A stretch of DNA of 64,000 nt from Mycolicibacterium sp. P9-22 (GTDB taxonomy: Bacteria > Actinomycetota > Actinomycetes > Mycobacteriales > Mycobacteriaceae). The stretch is from NCBI RefSeq assembly GCF_008329585.1, contig NZ_NPKP01000004.1:372001-436000 (forward strand), in the 5' to 3' direction. Positions 56,543-64,000 of the stretch are shown here, piece by piece. Under the pieces are notes generated by a model. It had not been told where the DNA came from, ran no database searches, and saw nothing but the letters and a program-made list of their open reading frames with translations. Both the position numbers and the translations under genes were made by a program. Numbering within the stretch: the stretch's first letter is position 1; the number at the start of each line of letters is the position of its first letter.

Positions 56543-57247
56543 ATGAACGATCTCATCGATACCACCGAGATGTACCTGCGGACCATCTACGACCTCGAAG
56601 AAGAGGGAGTGGTGCCGCTGCGTGCACGGATCGCCGAACGGCTCGAGCAGAGCGGTCCGACGGTCAGCCAGACCGTGTCCCGGATGGAGCGTGACGGGCT
56701 GTTGCACGTCGCCGGCGACCGCCATCTCGAACTCACCGAGAAGGGCCGCTATCTCGCGGTCTCGGTGATGCGTAAGCACCGCCTCGCGGAGCGGCTGCTG
56801 GTCGACGTGATCGGGCTGCCCTGGGAGGAAGTCCACGCCGAGGCCTGCCGCTGGGAGCACGTCATGAGCGAGGACGTGGAGCGCCGGTTGGTCCAGGTTC
56901 TGGACAACCCGACCACCTCGCCGTTCGGCAACCCGATCCCGGGCCTGTCCGAGCTCGGCTTCGGTGGCACCGGTGAGGGCGAGGATGCCAATCTGGTCCG
57001 CCTCACCGAACTGCCCGCCGGATCTCCGGTCGCGGTCGTCGTACGCCAACTCACCGAGCACGTGCAGGGCGATGTCGAGCTGATCGGCCGCCTCAAGGAG
57101 GCCGGTGTGGTTCCCAACGCGCGCGTCACGGTGCAGGTCACCGACGACCCCGCCGAGCAGGGCGGTGTGCTGATCCTGATCCCCGGGCATCAGGAAGTCG
57201 AACTGCCCCATCACATGGCACACGCCGTGAAGGTCGAAAAGGTCTGA
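56543..57247 (+). CDS. ideR: Iron-dependent regulator IdeR (DtxR family)
   Basis: A 234-residue DtxR-family repressor: helix-turn-helix ARIAERLEQSGPTVSQTVSRMERDG, metal-site residues in EVHAEACRWEHVMSEDVERRL, and C-terminal SH3-like domain. It represses siderophore genes and activates iron storage when Fe2+-bound. Near-identical to M. tuberculosis Rv2711 but with an insertion before the SH3 end. Confidence 0.95.
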   Translation: MNDLIDTTEMYLRTIYDLEEEGVVPLRARIAERLEQSGPTVSQTVSRMERDGLLHVAGDRHLELTEKGRYLAVSVMRKHRLAERLLVDVIGLPWEEVHAEACRWEHVMSEDVERRLVQVLDNPTTSPFGNPIPGLSELGFGGTGEGEDANLVRLTELPAGSPVAVVVRQLTEHVQGDVELIGRLKEAGVVPNARVTVQVTDDPAEQGGVLILIPGHQEVELPHHMAHAVKVEKV

Positions 57248-57260
57248 GCGAGGGCCGGTT

Positions 57261-58301
57261 TCAGCCGGCTCGCTGACCGAACGCGAGCCGCGGCGGTAGC
57301 CGCACCCCGAGTTTGGCCGCCGTGCGATAGCCCGACAGCGCCATCTCGCGGATCTGTTCGGGGCGCATACCCGACTGCAGTGCGCTGTCCAACATGCCCG
57401 CCATCCGGTGCGCCGGGCTGATCCGCACCGCCTCCTCCAGGGCGATACCGGCCAGCGGACCGTCCCCGCGCGCATACGCCGAAAAGGCCAGCAGGGACAG
57501 CGCGTCGGGGCGCCACCGCCGCGGCAGCGTGCGCGCCATCAACGCCCACAACGACTCGGCCTCGGCGGCGCCATCCCCCACCGCCAGCGCGTACAGGGTG
57601 TCACGCACCCGCGGATCGGCCAGCGCACAAACCACCGCCACCAGCTCCTCGTCGGCCGGTTCGATACCGTCTGCGAGCCGGGCGGCGGTGGCCATCGCCG
57701 CGCGCACGGACTCGCGTGCCGTGCGGGTGGTCAGCTTGACCACCTTGTGGCCCGCGATGGCCTCGGCAAGTCGCTCGCAACGATCGGTGTCGGTCACCGC
57801 GATGACCTGCTGCAGGTCGGCGCGGCGCCGGTAGAGCCGGCGGCCGTCCAGCACCGCGGCCGCCGCCAGCGGCGAGGCCTCCGGGTCGTCGACGGCACCG
57901 TGTGCCCCGCACCCGTCGGCGCAGAACCAGCGCCCGCCCGCGGCCACCCGGTCCACCACCAGCACGGCGAGCAGTTCGACCCCTTCGTCGGCCAGCGACC
58001 GGGACAGTGCGTCCGCCAGCACCTCATGGTCGGTGCCGCATGCCTCGCAGTCGGCGCCGAACTCATCGACGATCACCGCGATCGCCTGATCGGGGCCCGC
58101 CGCACCGATCACCTCGGCCAGCTGGCCGGTGTTGTCGGCCAGGCCCGGCGACAGGTCGACCCGCATCACGCAGCCCAGTTCGGCATCGTCGACGGTCACC
58201 ACCGCCAGCGAGTGCTCAGGGATGAAGCCCAATACGGCGGGCAGAGCGGCGATCAGCGAGGCGGGTCGACCGATATCGAAACCACGAAATTGTGTTGTCA
58301 T
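57261..58301 (-). CDS. DUF4192 protein (Rv2712c-like)
   Basis: A 346-residue soluble protein, all alpha/beta, with [20 protein letters not shown] as the DUF4192 signature and a helical C-terminal half. Function unknown. Convergent with ideR (13-base gap). Confidence 0.85.
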   Translation of the reverse strand: MTTQFRGFDIGRPASLIAALPAVLGFIPEHSLAVVTVDDAELGCVMRVDLSPGLADNTGQLAEVIGAAGPDQAIAVIVDEFGADCEACGTDHEVLADALSRSLADEGVELLAVLVVDRVAAGGRWFCADGCGAHGAVDDPEASPLAAAAVLDGRRLYRRRADLQQVIAVTDTDRCERLAEAIAGHKVVKLTTRTARESVRAAMATAARLADGIEPADEELVAVVCALADPRVRDTLYALAVGDGAAEAESLWALMARTLPRRWRPDALSLLAFSAYARGDGPLAGIALEEAVRISPAHRMAGMLDSALQSGMRPEQIREMALSGYRTAAKLGVRLPPRLAFGQRAG

Positions 58302-58502
58302 GCGTTCCACGGTGCCGGCAGGCGCCCACCGGAAACCCGGTCGGCGCGGCCCGGCGGCACTCGGCTGTGGACAGATCCGGCACTGTGGATAACAGCAGGC
58401 GGCGACCCCCCGAAGTTCCCGAGCCCACTGTGCCGAATTTGTTCACACGCAATTAGCCGCACAGACACCGGGATCGGCCGTCACCGGCGTAGGACTTCAG
58501 CC

Positions 58503-59918
58503 ATGGGTTCCATGCAGGAGTACGACCTCGTCGTCATCGGTTCCGGCCCCGGCGGCCAGAAGGCCGCGATCGCCGCCGCCAAGTTGGGTAAGACGGTCGC
58601 GGTGATCGAGCGCGGGCTGATGCTGGGCGGCGTCTGCGTCAACACCGGCACCATTCCGAGCAAGACGCTGCGAGAGGCGGTCGTCTACCTCACCGGGATG
58701 AACCAGCGCGAACTGTACGGCGCCAGTTACCGGGTCAAGGAAAAGATCACCCCCGCCGATCTACTGGCCCGCACCCAGCACGTCATCGGCAAGGAGATCG
58801 ACGTGGTGCGCTCGCAGTTGATGCGCAACCGCATCGAGCTCTACGTCGGGCACGCCCGCTTCCTCGACGCGCACACCGTGCACGTCGACGATCCCAACCG
58901 TGCCGAGCGGGTCAGTGTCAGCGGCCGCAAGATCGTGATCGCCACCGGCACCAAACCGGCCCGCCCGGCCGGCGTCGAATTCGACGAGCACCGGGTGCTG
59001 GATTCCGACGGCATCCTCGACCTCAAGTCCATCCCGAGCTCCATGGTGGTGGTCGGCGCCGGTGTCATCGGCATCGAGTACGCCTCCATGTTCGCCGCGC
59101 TGGGCACCAAGGTCACCGTCGTCGAGAAGCGTCCCAACATGCTGGAGTTCTGCGATCCCGAGATCATCGAGGCGCTCAAGTTCCATCTCCGCGATCAAGC
59201 GGTCACCTTCCGCTTCGGCGAGGAGGTCACCGCCGTCGATGTCGGCACGTCCGGCACCGTGACGACACTGGCCAGCGGTAAGCAGATCCCGGCGGAGACG
59301 GTGATGTACTCGGCAGGCCGGCAGGGCCAGACCGATCACCTGGATCTGCCCAGCGCAGGCCTGGAGGCCGACAACCGCGGCCGGATCTTCGTCGACGACA
59401 ACTATCAGACCAAGGTCGATCACATCTACGCCGTCGGCGACGTCATCGGCTTCCCGGCACTGGCCGCCACCTCGATGGAGCAGGGCCGGTTGGCCGCCTA
59501 TCACGCGTTCGGTGAGCCGACGAACTCGATCACCGAACTCCAGCCGATCGGGATCTATTCGATCCCCGAGGTCTCCTATGTCGGGGCCACCGAGGTCGAT
59601 CTGACCAAGGATTCGGTGCCGTACGAGGTCGGGGTGTCCCGGTACCGGGAGCTGGCCCGCGGGCAGATCGCCGGCGACTCCTACGGCATGCTCAAACTGC
59701 TCGTCTCGACCGAGGATCTGCGCCTGCTGGGCGTGCACATCTTCGGCACCAACGCCACCGAGATGGTGCACATCGGCCAAGCCGTGATGGGGTGCGGCGG
59801 TACGGTCGAATACCTGGTGGACGCCGTTTTCAACTATCCGACGTTCTCCGAGGCCTACAAGGTCGCCGCGCTCGATGTGATGAACAAACTGCGCGCGCTC
59901 AGCCAGTTCAGGCGCTGA
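58503..59918 (+). CDS. sthA: Soluble pyridine nucleotide transhydrogenase
   Basis: A 471-residue FAD flavoprotein moving hydride between NADPH and NAD+. FAD motif [17 protein letters not shown] at the start; the usual redox disulfide is replaced ([13 protein letters not shown] has one Cys and Thr instead of the second Cys), as in SthA rather than lipoamide dehydrogenase; NAD motif [20 protein letters not shown] precedes ATG 58503; ATG 58512 is the alternative. M. tuberculosis Rv2713. Confidence 0.95.
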   Translation: MGSMQEYDLVVIGSGPGGQKAAIAAAKLGKTVAVIERGLMLGGVCVNTGTIPSKTLREAVVYLTGMNQRELYGASYRVKEKITPADLLARTQHVIGKEIDVVRSQLMRNRIELYVGHARFLDAHTVHVDDPNRAERVSVSGRKIVIATGTKPARPAGVEFDEHRVLDSDGILDLKSIPSSMVVVGAGVIGIEYASMFAALGTKVTVVEKRPNMLEFCDPEIIEALKFHLRDQAVTFRFGEEVTAVDVGTSGTVTTLASGKQIPAETVMYSAGRQGQTDHLDLPSAGLEADNRGRIFVDDNYQTKVDHIYAVGDVIGFPALAATSMEQGRLAAYHAFGEPTNSITELQPIGIYSIPEVSYVGATEVDLTKDSVPYEVGVSRYRELARGQIAGDSYGMLKLLVSTEDLRLLGVHIFGTNATEMVHIGQAVMGCGGTVEYLVDAVFNYPTFSEAYKVAALDVMNKLRALSQFRR

Positions 59919-60019
59919 CGGGATTTCCGGCCGCCTCCCCCGTGTTGGCACAGATGTCCGGGGTCGCACACAGCGACCACGACAAAGTGCGAGACACTAG
60001 TGAACAGGAGGTGAACCAC

Positions 60020-61000
60020 ATGGCCGAAAACAAGGAACAGCATTACCAGCCCGACCAGAACGGTATGTACGAGCTGGAGTTTCCTGCCCCTCAACTGTCC
60101 ACCACGGACGGACGGGGGCCCGTGATGATCCATGCGCTGGAGGGGTTCTCCGACGCCGGTCACGCCATCAAGCTGGCGGCGCAACATCTGAAGGACACCC
60201 TCGACACCGAGCTGGTCGCGTCCTTCGCCATCGACGAGCTGCTGGACTACCGGTCGCGGCGGCCGATGATGACGTTCAAGACCGATCACTTCAGCAGCTA
60301 TGACCAGCCCGAACTGAACCTGTACGCGCTCCACGACAGCGTCGGCACCCCGTTCCTGCTGCTGGCAGGCATGGAGCCCGATCTGCGCTGGGAGCGCTTC
60401 GTGACGGCCGTGCGACTGCTCGCCGAGCGCCTGGGGGTGCGTCAGGTGATCGGCCTTGGCACCATCCCGATGGCGGTGCCGCACACCCGGCCGGTCACGC
60501 TGACCGCGCATTCCGCGAACTCCGAACTCATCGCCGAGTACACCCCGTGGGTGGGCGAGGTGCAGGTGCCCGCCAGCGTGTCCAGCCTGCTGGAGTTCCG
60601 GATGAGCCAGCACGGGCACGATGCGGTCGGTTTCACCGTGCACGTGCCGCACTACCTGGCCCAGACCGCGTACCCGCCGGCCGCCGAAAGCCTGCTCGCC
60701 GAGGCCGCCAGGGCCGGTGCGCTGCAGATCCCGCTCAACGCACTGGGCGAGGCCGCCGCCGAAGTGCACACCAAGATCAACGAGCAGGTCGAGGCAAGCG
60801 CCGAAGTCGCTCAAGTGGTGAGCCAGCTGGAGCGTCAGTACGATGCGTTCGTTGCCGCTCAGGAAAATCGCTCGTTGTTGGCACGTGACGAGGACCTTCC
60901 CAGCGGTGACGAACTGGGTGCGGAGTTCGAACGCTTCCTCGCTCAGCAGGCGGACGGCAAGTTCGGCGAGGGCTTCCCCGACGGCGACGAGACCACCTGA
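60020..61000 (+). CDS. PAC2 family protein (Rv2714-like)
   Basis: A 326-residue protein. MIHALEGFSDAGHAIKLAAQHL is the PAC2 opening; VIGLGTIPMAVPHTRPV and FTVHVPHYLAQTAYPPAAESLL are family blocks; a helical C-terminal extension follows. The M. tuberculosis protein forms a trimer of unknown function. A strong AGGAGGTGA precedes the ATG. Confidence 0.85.
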   Translation: MAENKEQHYQPDQNGMYELEFPAPQLSTTDGRGPVMIHALEGFSDAGHAIKLAAQHLKDTLDTELVASFAIDELLDYRSRRPMMTFKTDHFSSYDQPELNLYALHDSVGTPFLLLAGMEPDLRWERFVTAVRLLAERLGVRQVIGLGTIPMAVPHTRPVTLTAHSANSELIAEYTPWVGEVQVPASVSSLLEFRMSQHGHDAVGFTVHVPHYLAQTAYPPAAESLLAEAARAGALQIPLNALGEAAAEVHTKINEQVEASAEVAQVVSQLERQYDAFVAAQENRSLLARDEDLPSGDELGAEFERFLAQQADGKFGEGFPDGDETT

Positions 61001-61036
61001 CCGAGCGCCGCCACCGGATTGCGAGGAGTGACCGAG

Positions 61037-62059
61037 ATGACCGATCGCAAGGCCAACCTGCGCAGCGTTCGGGAGATCTCTCCCACCTTGCAGTTCCGCA
61101 CCATTCACGGCTACCGGCGGGCGTTCAGGGTCGCCGGCGCGGGGCCGGCGATCCTGCTCATCCACGGTATCGGGGACAACTCGACCACCTGGCACACCGT
61201 GCAGTCGATGCTGGCCCGCCGTTACACGGTGATCGCGCCGGATCTGCTGGGCCACGGCCAGTCCGACAAGCCGCGCGCGGATTATTCGGTGGCCGCCTAC
61301 GCCAACGGCATGCGCGATCTGCTCAGCGTGCTGGACATCGACCGGGTGACCGTCGTCGGCCATTCCCTCGGTGGCGGCGTGGCCATGCAGTTCGCCTACC
61401 AGTTCCCGCAGCTGGTCGACCGGCTCGTCCTCGTCGGCGCCGGCGGTGTCAGCAAGGACGTGAACGTGGCGCTGCGCGTGGCGGCGCTGCCGATGGCCAC
61501 CGAGGCGTTGGCACTGCTGCGGCTGCCGCTGGTGCTTCCGGCTCTGCAGGCCATCGGGCGCATCGGCGGGGCCGTGCTCGGTTCCACCGGGCTGGGCCGC
61601 GATCTGCCCGACGCGCTGCGGGTGCTCGCCGATCTGCCCGAACCGACCGCATCCTCGGCGTTTGCCCGCACGCTGCGCGCGGTGGTCGACTGGCGCGGCC
61701 AGGTGGTCACCATGCTGGACCGATGTTATTTGACCGAATCCGTTCCGGTGCAACTGGTCTGGGGCTCCCACGATTCGGTGATCCCGGTCAGCCACGCCTG
61801 GTTGGCGCATGCGGCGATGCCGGGTTCGGCACTCGAGATCTTCGAGGGCTCCGGGCATTTCCCGTTCCACGACGATGCCGATCGGTTCGTCGATGTGGTG
61901 CAACGCTTCATCGACACCACGATTCCCGCCGAATACGACCACGAGATGCTGCGCGGTCTGCTGCGTACCGGTATCAGTGAACGCGCCATCACCGGCCCGC
62001 TGGGCACCAGGGTCGCCGTGCTCGATGCGATGGGGGCGGACGAGCGCAGCGCCACCTGA
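61037..62059 (+). CDS. Alpha/beta-fold hydrolase (Rv2715-like)
   Basis: A 340-residue hydrolase: oxyanion [13 protein letters not shown], nucleophile [14 protein letters not shown], acid in [11 protein letters not shown] and His in [11 protein letters not shown]. Resembles meta-cleavage-type hydrolases and lysophospholipases; substrate unknown. AGGAG is eight bases before the ATG; lies 36 bases after the PAC2 gene. Confidence 0.85.
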   Translation: MTDRKANLRSVREISPTLQFRTIHGYRRAFRVAGAGPAILLIHGIGDNSTTWHTVQSMLARRYTVIAPDLLGHGQSDKPRADYSVAAYANGMRDLLSVLDIDRVTVVGHSLGGGVAMQFAYQFPQLVDRLVLVGAGGVSKDVNVALRVAALPMATEALALLRLPLVLPALQAIGRIGGAVLGSTGLGRDLPDALRVLADLPEPTASSAFARTLRAVVDWRGQVVTMLDRCYLTESVPVQLVWGSHDSVIPVSHAWLAHAAMPGSALEIFEGSGHFPFHDDADRFVDVVQRFIDTTIPAEYDHEMLRGLLRTGISERAITGPLGTRVAVLDAMGADERSAT

Positions 62060-62072
62060 CTACCATCGGGGT

Positions 62073-62771
62073 ATGGCCGTCGATGTGACTGTTCTGCGGG
62101 TGTTCACCGATGTACGAGGCGAGTTCGGCAATCCGCTCGGCGTGATCGATGCCGCCACCGTCGACCCGGCCGACCGGCAGCGCGTGGCCGCCGATTTGGG
62201 TTACAGCGAGACCGTTTTCATCGATATCCCGGAGCCCGGTGCGGCGAGCGCACACATCCGGATCTATACGCCGGTCACCGAGATTCCGTTTGCCGGGCAC
62301 CCGACCGTGGGGACAGCATGGTGGCTCAAGCAGCGCGGCACACCGGTGCGGACGTTGCACGTCCCGGCCGGCCTGGTGCAGGTGGAGTATCTGTCAGAGT
62401 CCGATGGCGAGTGGACCGCGATCAGCGCGAGATCGGACTGGGCCCCGGAACTGGTCATCTACGACCTGGGTTCGGCGGACGACGTGCTGGCCGCGGATCC
62501 AGCCGACTACTCCGATGACGCCGAGCACTATCTGTGGGCGTGGACCGACCGGGAGCGGGGCGCGTTGCGCTCGCGGACGTTCGCCCCGCAACTCGGGATC
62601 ATCGAGGATGAGGCCACCGGCTCGGCGGCGGTGCGGATGACCGACCATCTGAGCCGGGATCTGCTCATCACGCAGGGCAAGGGATCCGAGATCCGCACCC
62701 GGTGGGATCCGGCGGGCTGGGTGAAGGTTGCCGGTCGCGTGGTCGAGGACACCGGCGTCCGGCTCGGCTGA
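62073..62771 (+). CDS. PhzF family isomerase-like protein (Rv2716-like)
   Basis: A 232-residue protein, shorter than typical Phz[18 protein letters not shown] opens it, GYSETVFI has the catalytic-position Glu, and [24 protein letters not shown] and [12 protein letters not shown] are signature blocks. Reaction unknown. Converges with nrdR; the M. tuberculosis nitrobindin gene Rv2717c is not present between them. Confidence 0.85.
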   Translation: MAVDVTVLRVFTDVRGEFGNPLGVIDAATVDPADRQRVAADLGYSETVFIDIPEPGAASAHIRIYTPVTEIPFAGHPTVGTAWWLKQRGTPVRTLHVPAGLVQVEYLSESDGEWTAISARSDWAPELVIYDLGSADDVLAADPADYSDDAEHYLWAWTDRERGALRSRTFAPQLGIIEDEATGSAAVRMTDHLSRDLLITQGKGSEIRTRWDPAGWVKVAGRVVEDTGVRLG

Positions 62772-62773
62772 AG

Positions 62774-63235
62774 TCAGCCGGATGTGGAGACGCGGTGCGC
62801 GCGTAGCGCCTCGATCTCACGCTCGAAATCGTCGGCCGAGGTGAACGACCGGTACACCGAGGCGAACCTCAGGTACGCGACTTCGTCGAGATCCCGCAGC
62901 GGGCCCAGAATGGCCAAACCGACCTCGTTGCTGGGGATCTCGGGCGATCCAGCGGCACGTACCGCATCCTCCACCTGCTGGGCGAGGAGGTTGAGAGCGT
63001 CGTCATCGACCTGTCGGCCCTGGCACGCCCGGCGCACACCCTTGATGACCTTTTCCCTGCTGAACGGTTCGGTGACGCCGCTGCGCTTGACGACCGCTAG
63101 CACCGCGGTCTCCACAGTGGTGAATCGGCGCCCGCATTCCGGACAGGACCGGCGACGCCGGATGGCCTGGCCCTCATCGGTTTCCCGGGAGTCGACGACA
63201 CGCGAGTCAGGGTGGCGACAGAACGGACAGTGCAT
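62774..63235 (-). CDS. nrdR: Transcriptional repressor NrdR
   Basis: A 153-residue regulator of ribonucleotide reductase genes. N-terminal zinc ribbon [18 protein letters not shown] and [10 protein letters not shown], then the ATP-cone ([24 protein letters not shown]). It binds ATP/dATP and represses nrd operons. M. tuberculosis Rv2718c. A longer frame lacks support. Confidence 0.95.
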   Translation of the reverse strand: MHCPFCRHPDSRVVDSRETDEGQAIRRRRSCPECGRRFTTVETAVLAVVKRSGVTEPFSREKVIKGVRRACQGRQVDDDALNLLAQQVEDAVRAAGSPEIPSNEVGLAILGPLRDLDEVAYLRFASVYRSFTSADDFEREIEALRAHRVSTSG

Positions 63236-63297
63236 CACCGCTCCTTTGCCGCACCGCAGGTCGACCAGCTCGAATGTCTTCGAGCCTACCTGGGTGA

Positions 63298-63795
63298 TCA
63301 CCCGATCGGTGCGATGAGGGTCTGCCCGGCCTGCACCGTGCTGGTTTCGAGCTTGTTGAGCTCACGAATGCGCTCGACCACCGGCTCCGTGGGCGCATCG
63401 GGTGCCACCCGGTGCGCGATGTGCTGCAGGGTCTCGCCGTCCTGCACGTAGACCACCGAAAGCCGGGTGGGCAGCTGCACGGGCTCCTCGACCGGGCCGC
63501 CCAACTGCGCAACCAGCCCGAGCCACAAGGTGATCCCGCCGGCCAACAGGGCCAGCAGCACCGTGGCGGCAGGGGTGATCGGGCGGCGCCGGTGCGAGGC
63601 GCGCGACATCAGCACCCCGGTGCGGCGGTACCCCAGGGGTGCGCCACCCGGGCGGCGCGTCGGCTGCACGCGGCGGCGCCGCACCACGACATCGCGGGGC
63701 AACGGCCACACCTCGGCGGCCGTCGACGGCTGCGCCCCCGGGGCCGGGGCAAATGCACTGTGCCGGGTGACCGGGCGAGCTTCGAGAATTGTCAT
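63298..63795 (-). CDS. chiZ: LysM-domain membrane protein, ChiZ-like (Rv2719c)
   Basis: A 165-residue protein: basic cytoplasmic head (1-72), membrane helix about 75-97, and external LysM domain (113-163, [16 protein letters not shown]). The M. tuberculosis counterpart is SOS-induced and interferes with division. GGAGAGG is seven bases before the ATG; its promoter region holds the three LexA boxes. Confidence 0.9.
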   Translation of the reverse strand: MTILEARPVTRHSAFAPAPGAQPSTAAEVWPLPRDVVVRRRRVQPTRRPGGAPLGYRRTGVLMSRASHRRRPITPAATVLLALLAGGITLWLGLVAQLGGPVEEPVQLPTRLSVVYVQDGETLQHIAHRVAPDAPTEPVVERIRELNKLETSTVQAGQTLIAPIG

Positions 63796-63844
63796 CTGAC
63801 TGCCTCTCCGAGTAGTGACGTTCGCTTCTGTGTTCGAATGCTAG

Positions 63845-63860
63845 TCGATCATGTGTTCGA
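63845..63860. promoter_or_regulatory. LexA (SOS) box 1
   Basis: TCGATC-ATGT-GTTCGA, one mismatch to the consensus TCGAAC-N4-GTTCGA. Lies 50 bases upstream of chiZ. Confidence 0.8.
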
Positions 63861-63864
63861 TGAA

Positions 63865-63880
63865 TAGAACGTGTGATCGA
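63865..63880. promoter_or_regulatory. LexA (SOS) box 2
   Basis: TAGAAC-GTGT-GATCGA, two mismatches to consensus, centre 20 bases from box 1, so on the same face of the helix. Confidence 0.6.
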
Positions 63881-63967
63881 ACTGTTGCGAAACGATACGA
63901 CGGCCCACCGACAAGTGAGCCGGAGCCGGTCGCACACCCGGGCCGCCGCCACCGGATCCGACACGCC

Positions 63968-63983
63968 TCGAACACATGTTTGA
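63968..63983. promoter_or_regulatory. LexA (SOS) box 3, near the lexA promoter
   Basis: TCGAAC-ACAT-GTTTGA, one mismatch. Close to the right edge, where lexA (plus strand in M. tuberculosis order) should begin outside the window. Confidence 0.75.
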
Positions 63984-64000
63984 TTATCTGCTCGTCGGCG

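Noticed and set aside
57408..58502. Upstream extension of the sthA frame
   Set aside because: It is antisense to the DUF4192 gene; the FAD motif begins just after the ATG at 58503.
59855..61942. Long open frame antisense to the PAC2 and hydrolase genes
   Set aside because: High-GC codon shadow: composition rich in Gly/Arg/His, no motif, no ribosome site, and both plus-strand genes are well-supported family members.

Overview
This is a chromosomal window from a GC-rich mycobacterium, most likely a fast-growing environmental species (Mycolicibacterium type). The evidence is gene content and order: from about 21.5 kb to the right end the genes follow the Mycobacterium tuberculosis order Rv2667 to Rv2719c almost one for one (clpC2, zapE-like, ribD-like, aftC, msrB, hemQ, hemY, hemE, rnd, dxs, ceoB, ceoC, dut, cei, suhB, ppgK, sigA, sigB, ideR, sthA, nrdR, chiZ), and the sequence stops just before lexA. 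Many starts are GTG, neighbours often overlap by 1 to 4 bases (ATGA, GTGA, TTGA), and several promoters place the -10 box 6 to 8 bases before the start codon (leaderless mRNAs). I saw no insertion sequence, prophage or CRISPR array, and no stretch above 300 bases without a gene, RNA or identifiable site.

1-10.95 kb is accessory metabolism: a cut-off flavin monooxygenase; a TetR/DUF1214 pair divergent from a sulfotransferase; a minus-strand group of F420-type oxidoreductase, GntR regulator, MFS transporter and a binding-protein-like protein without signal peptide; a flavin reductase; a tRNA-Val; a zinc alcohol dehydrogenase; and a small secreted protein. 11.0-11.35 kb holds tRNA-Gly, tRNA-Cys and tRNA-Val ended by a terminator. 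11.5-14.4 kb has a 53-residue Cys-x-x-Cys protein and a three-gene unit (EspC-like partner, WXG-like alpha/beta hydrolase, LppA-like lipoprotein) that looks like a type VII secretion effector module.

14.4-21.5 kb is mixed: an anchored protein, a small orphan gene under a LexA box, an LpqC-like esterase, SRPBCC proteins, methyltransferases, an AEC transporter, and a class I DAHP synthase preceded by what reads as a complete ribosome-mediated attenuator with a Tyr-Trp-Arg-Phe leader peptide. 21.5-34.5 kb is conserved core: the self-regulated ClpC2-like gene, arabinan synthesis (aftC), methionine sulfoxide repair, the last heme steps (hemE-hemY-hemQ) and RNase D.

34.5-43.6 kb has dxs and nhaA behind a perfect LexA box, a TrmA-like RNA methyltransferase, and a potassium group (KimA-like permease divergent from ceoB-ceoC). 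43.7-59.9 kb carries dUTPase, Cei, SuhB, polyphosphate glucokinase, both main sigma factors, IdeR and soluble transhydrogenase. 60-64 kb has PAC2, hydrolase, PhzF, NrdR and ChiZ genes, then the lexA control region with three LexA boxes. Overall the window joins stress control (SigA/SigB, IdeR, LexA, CRP-type site) with envelope and cofactor metabolism.
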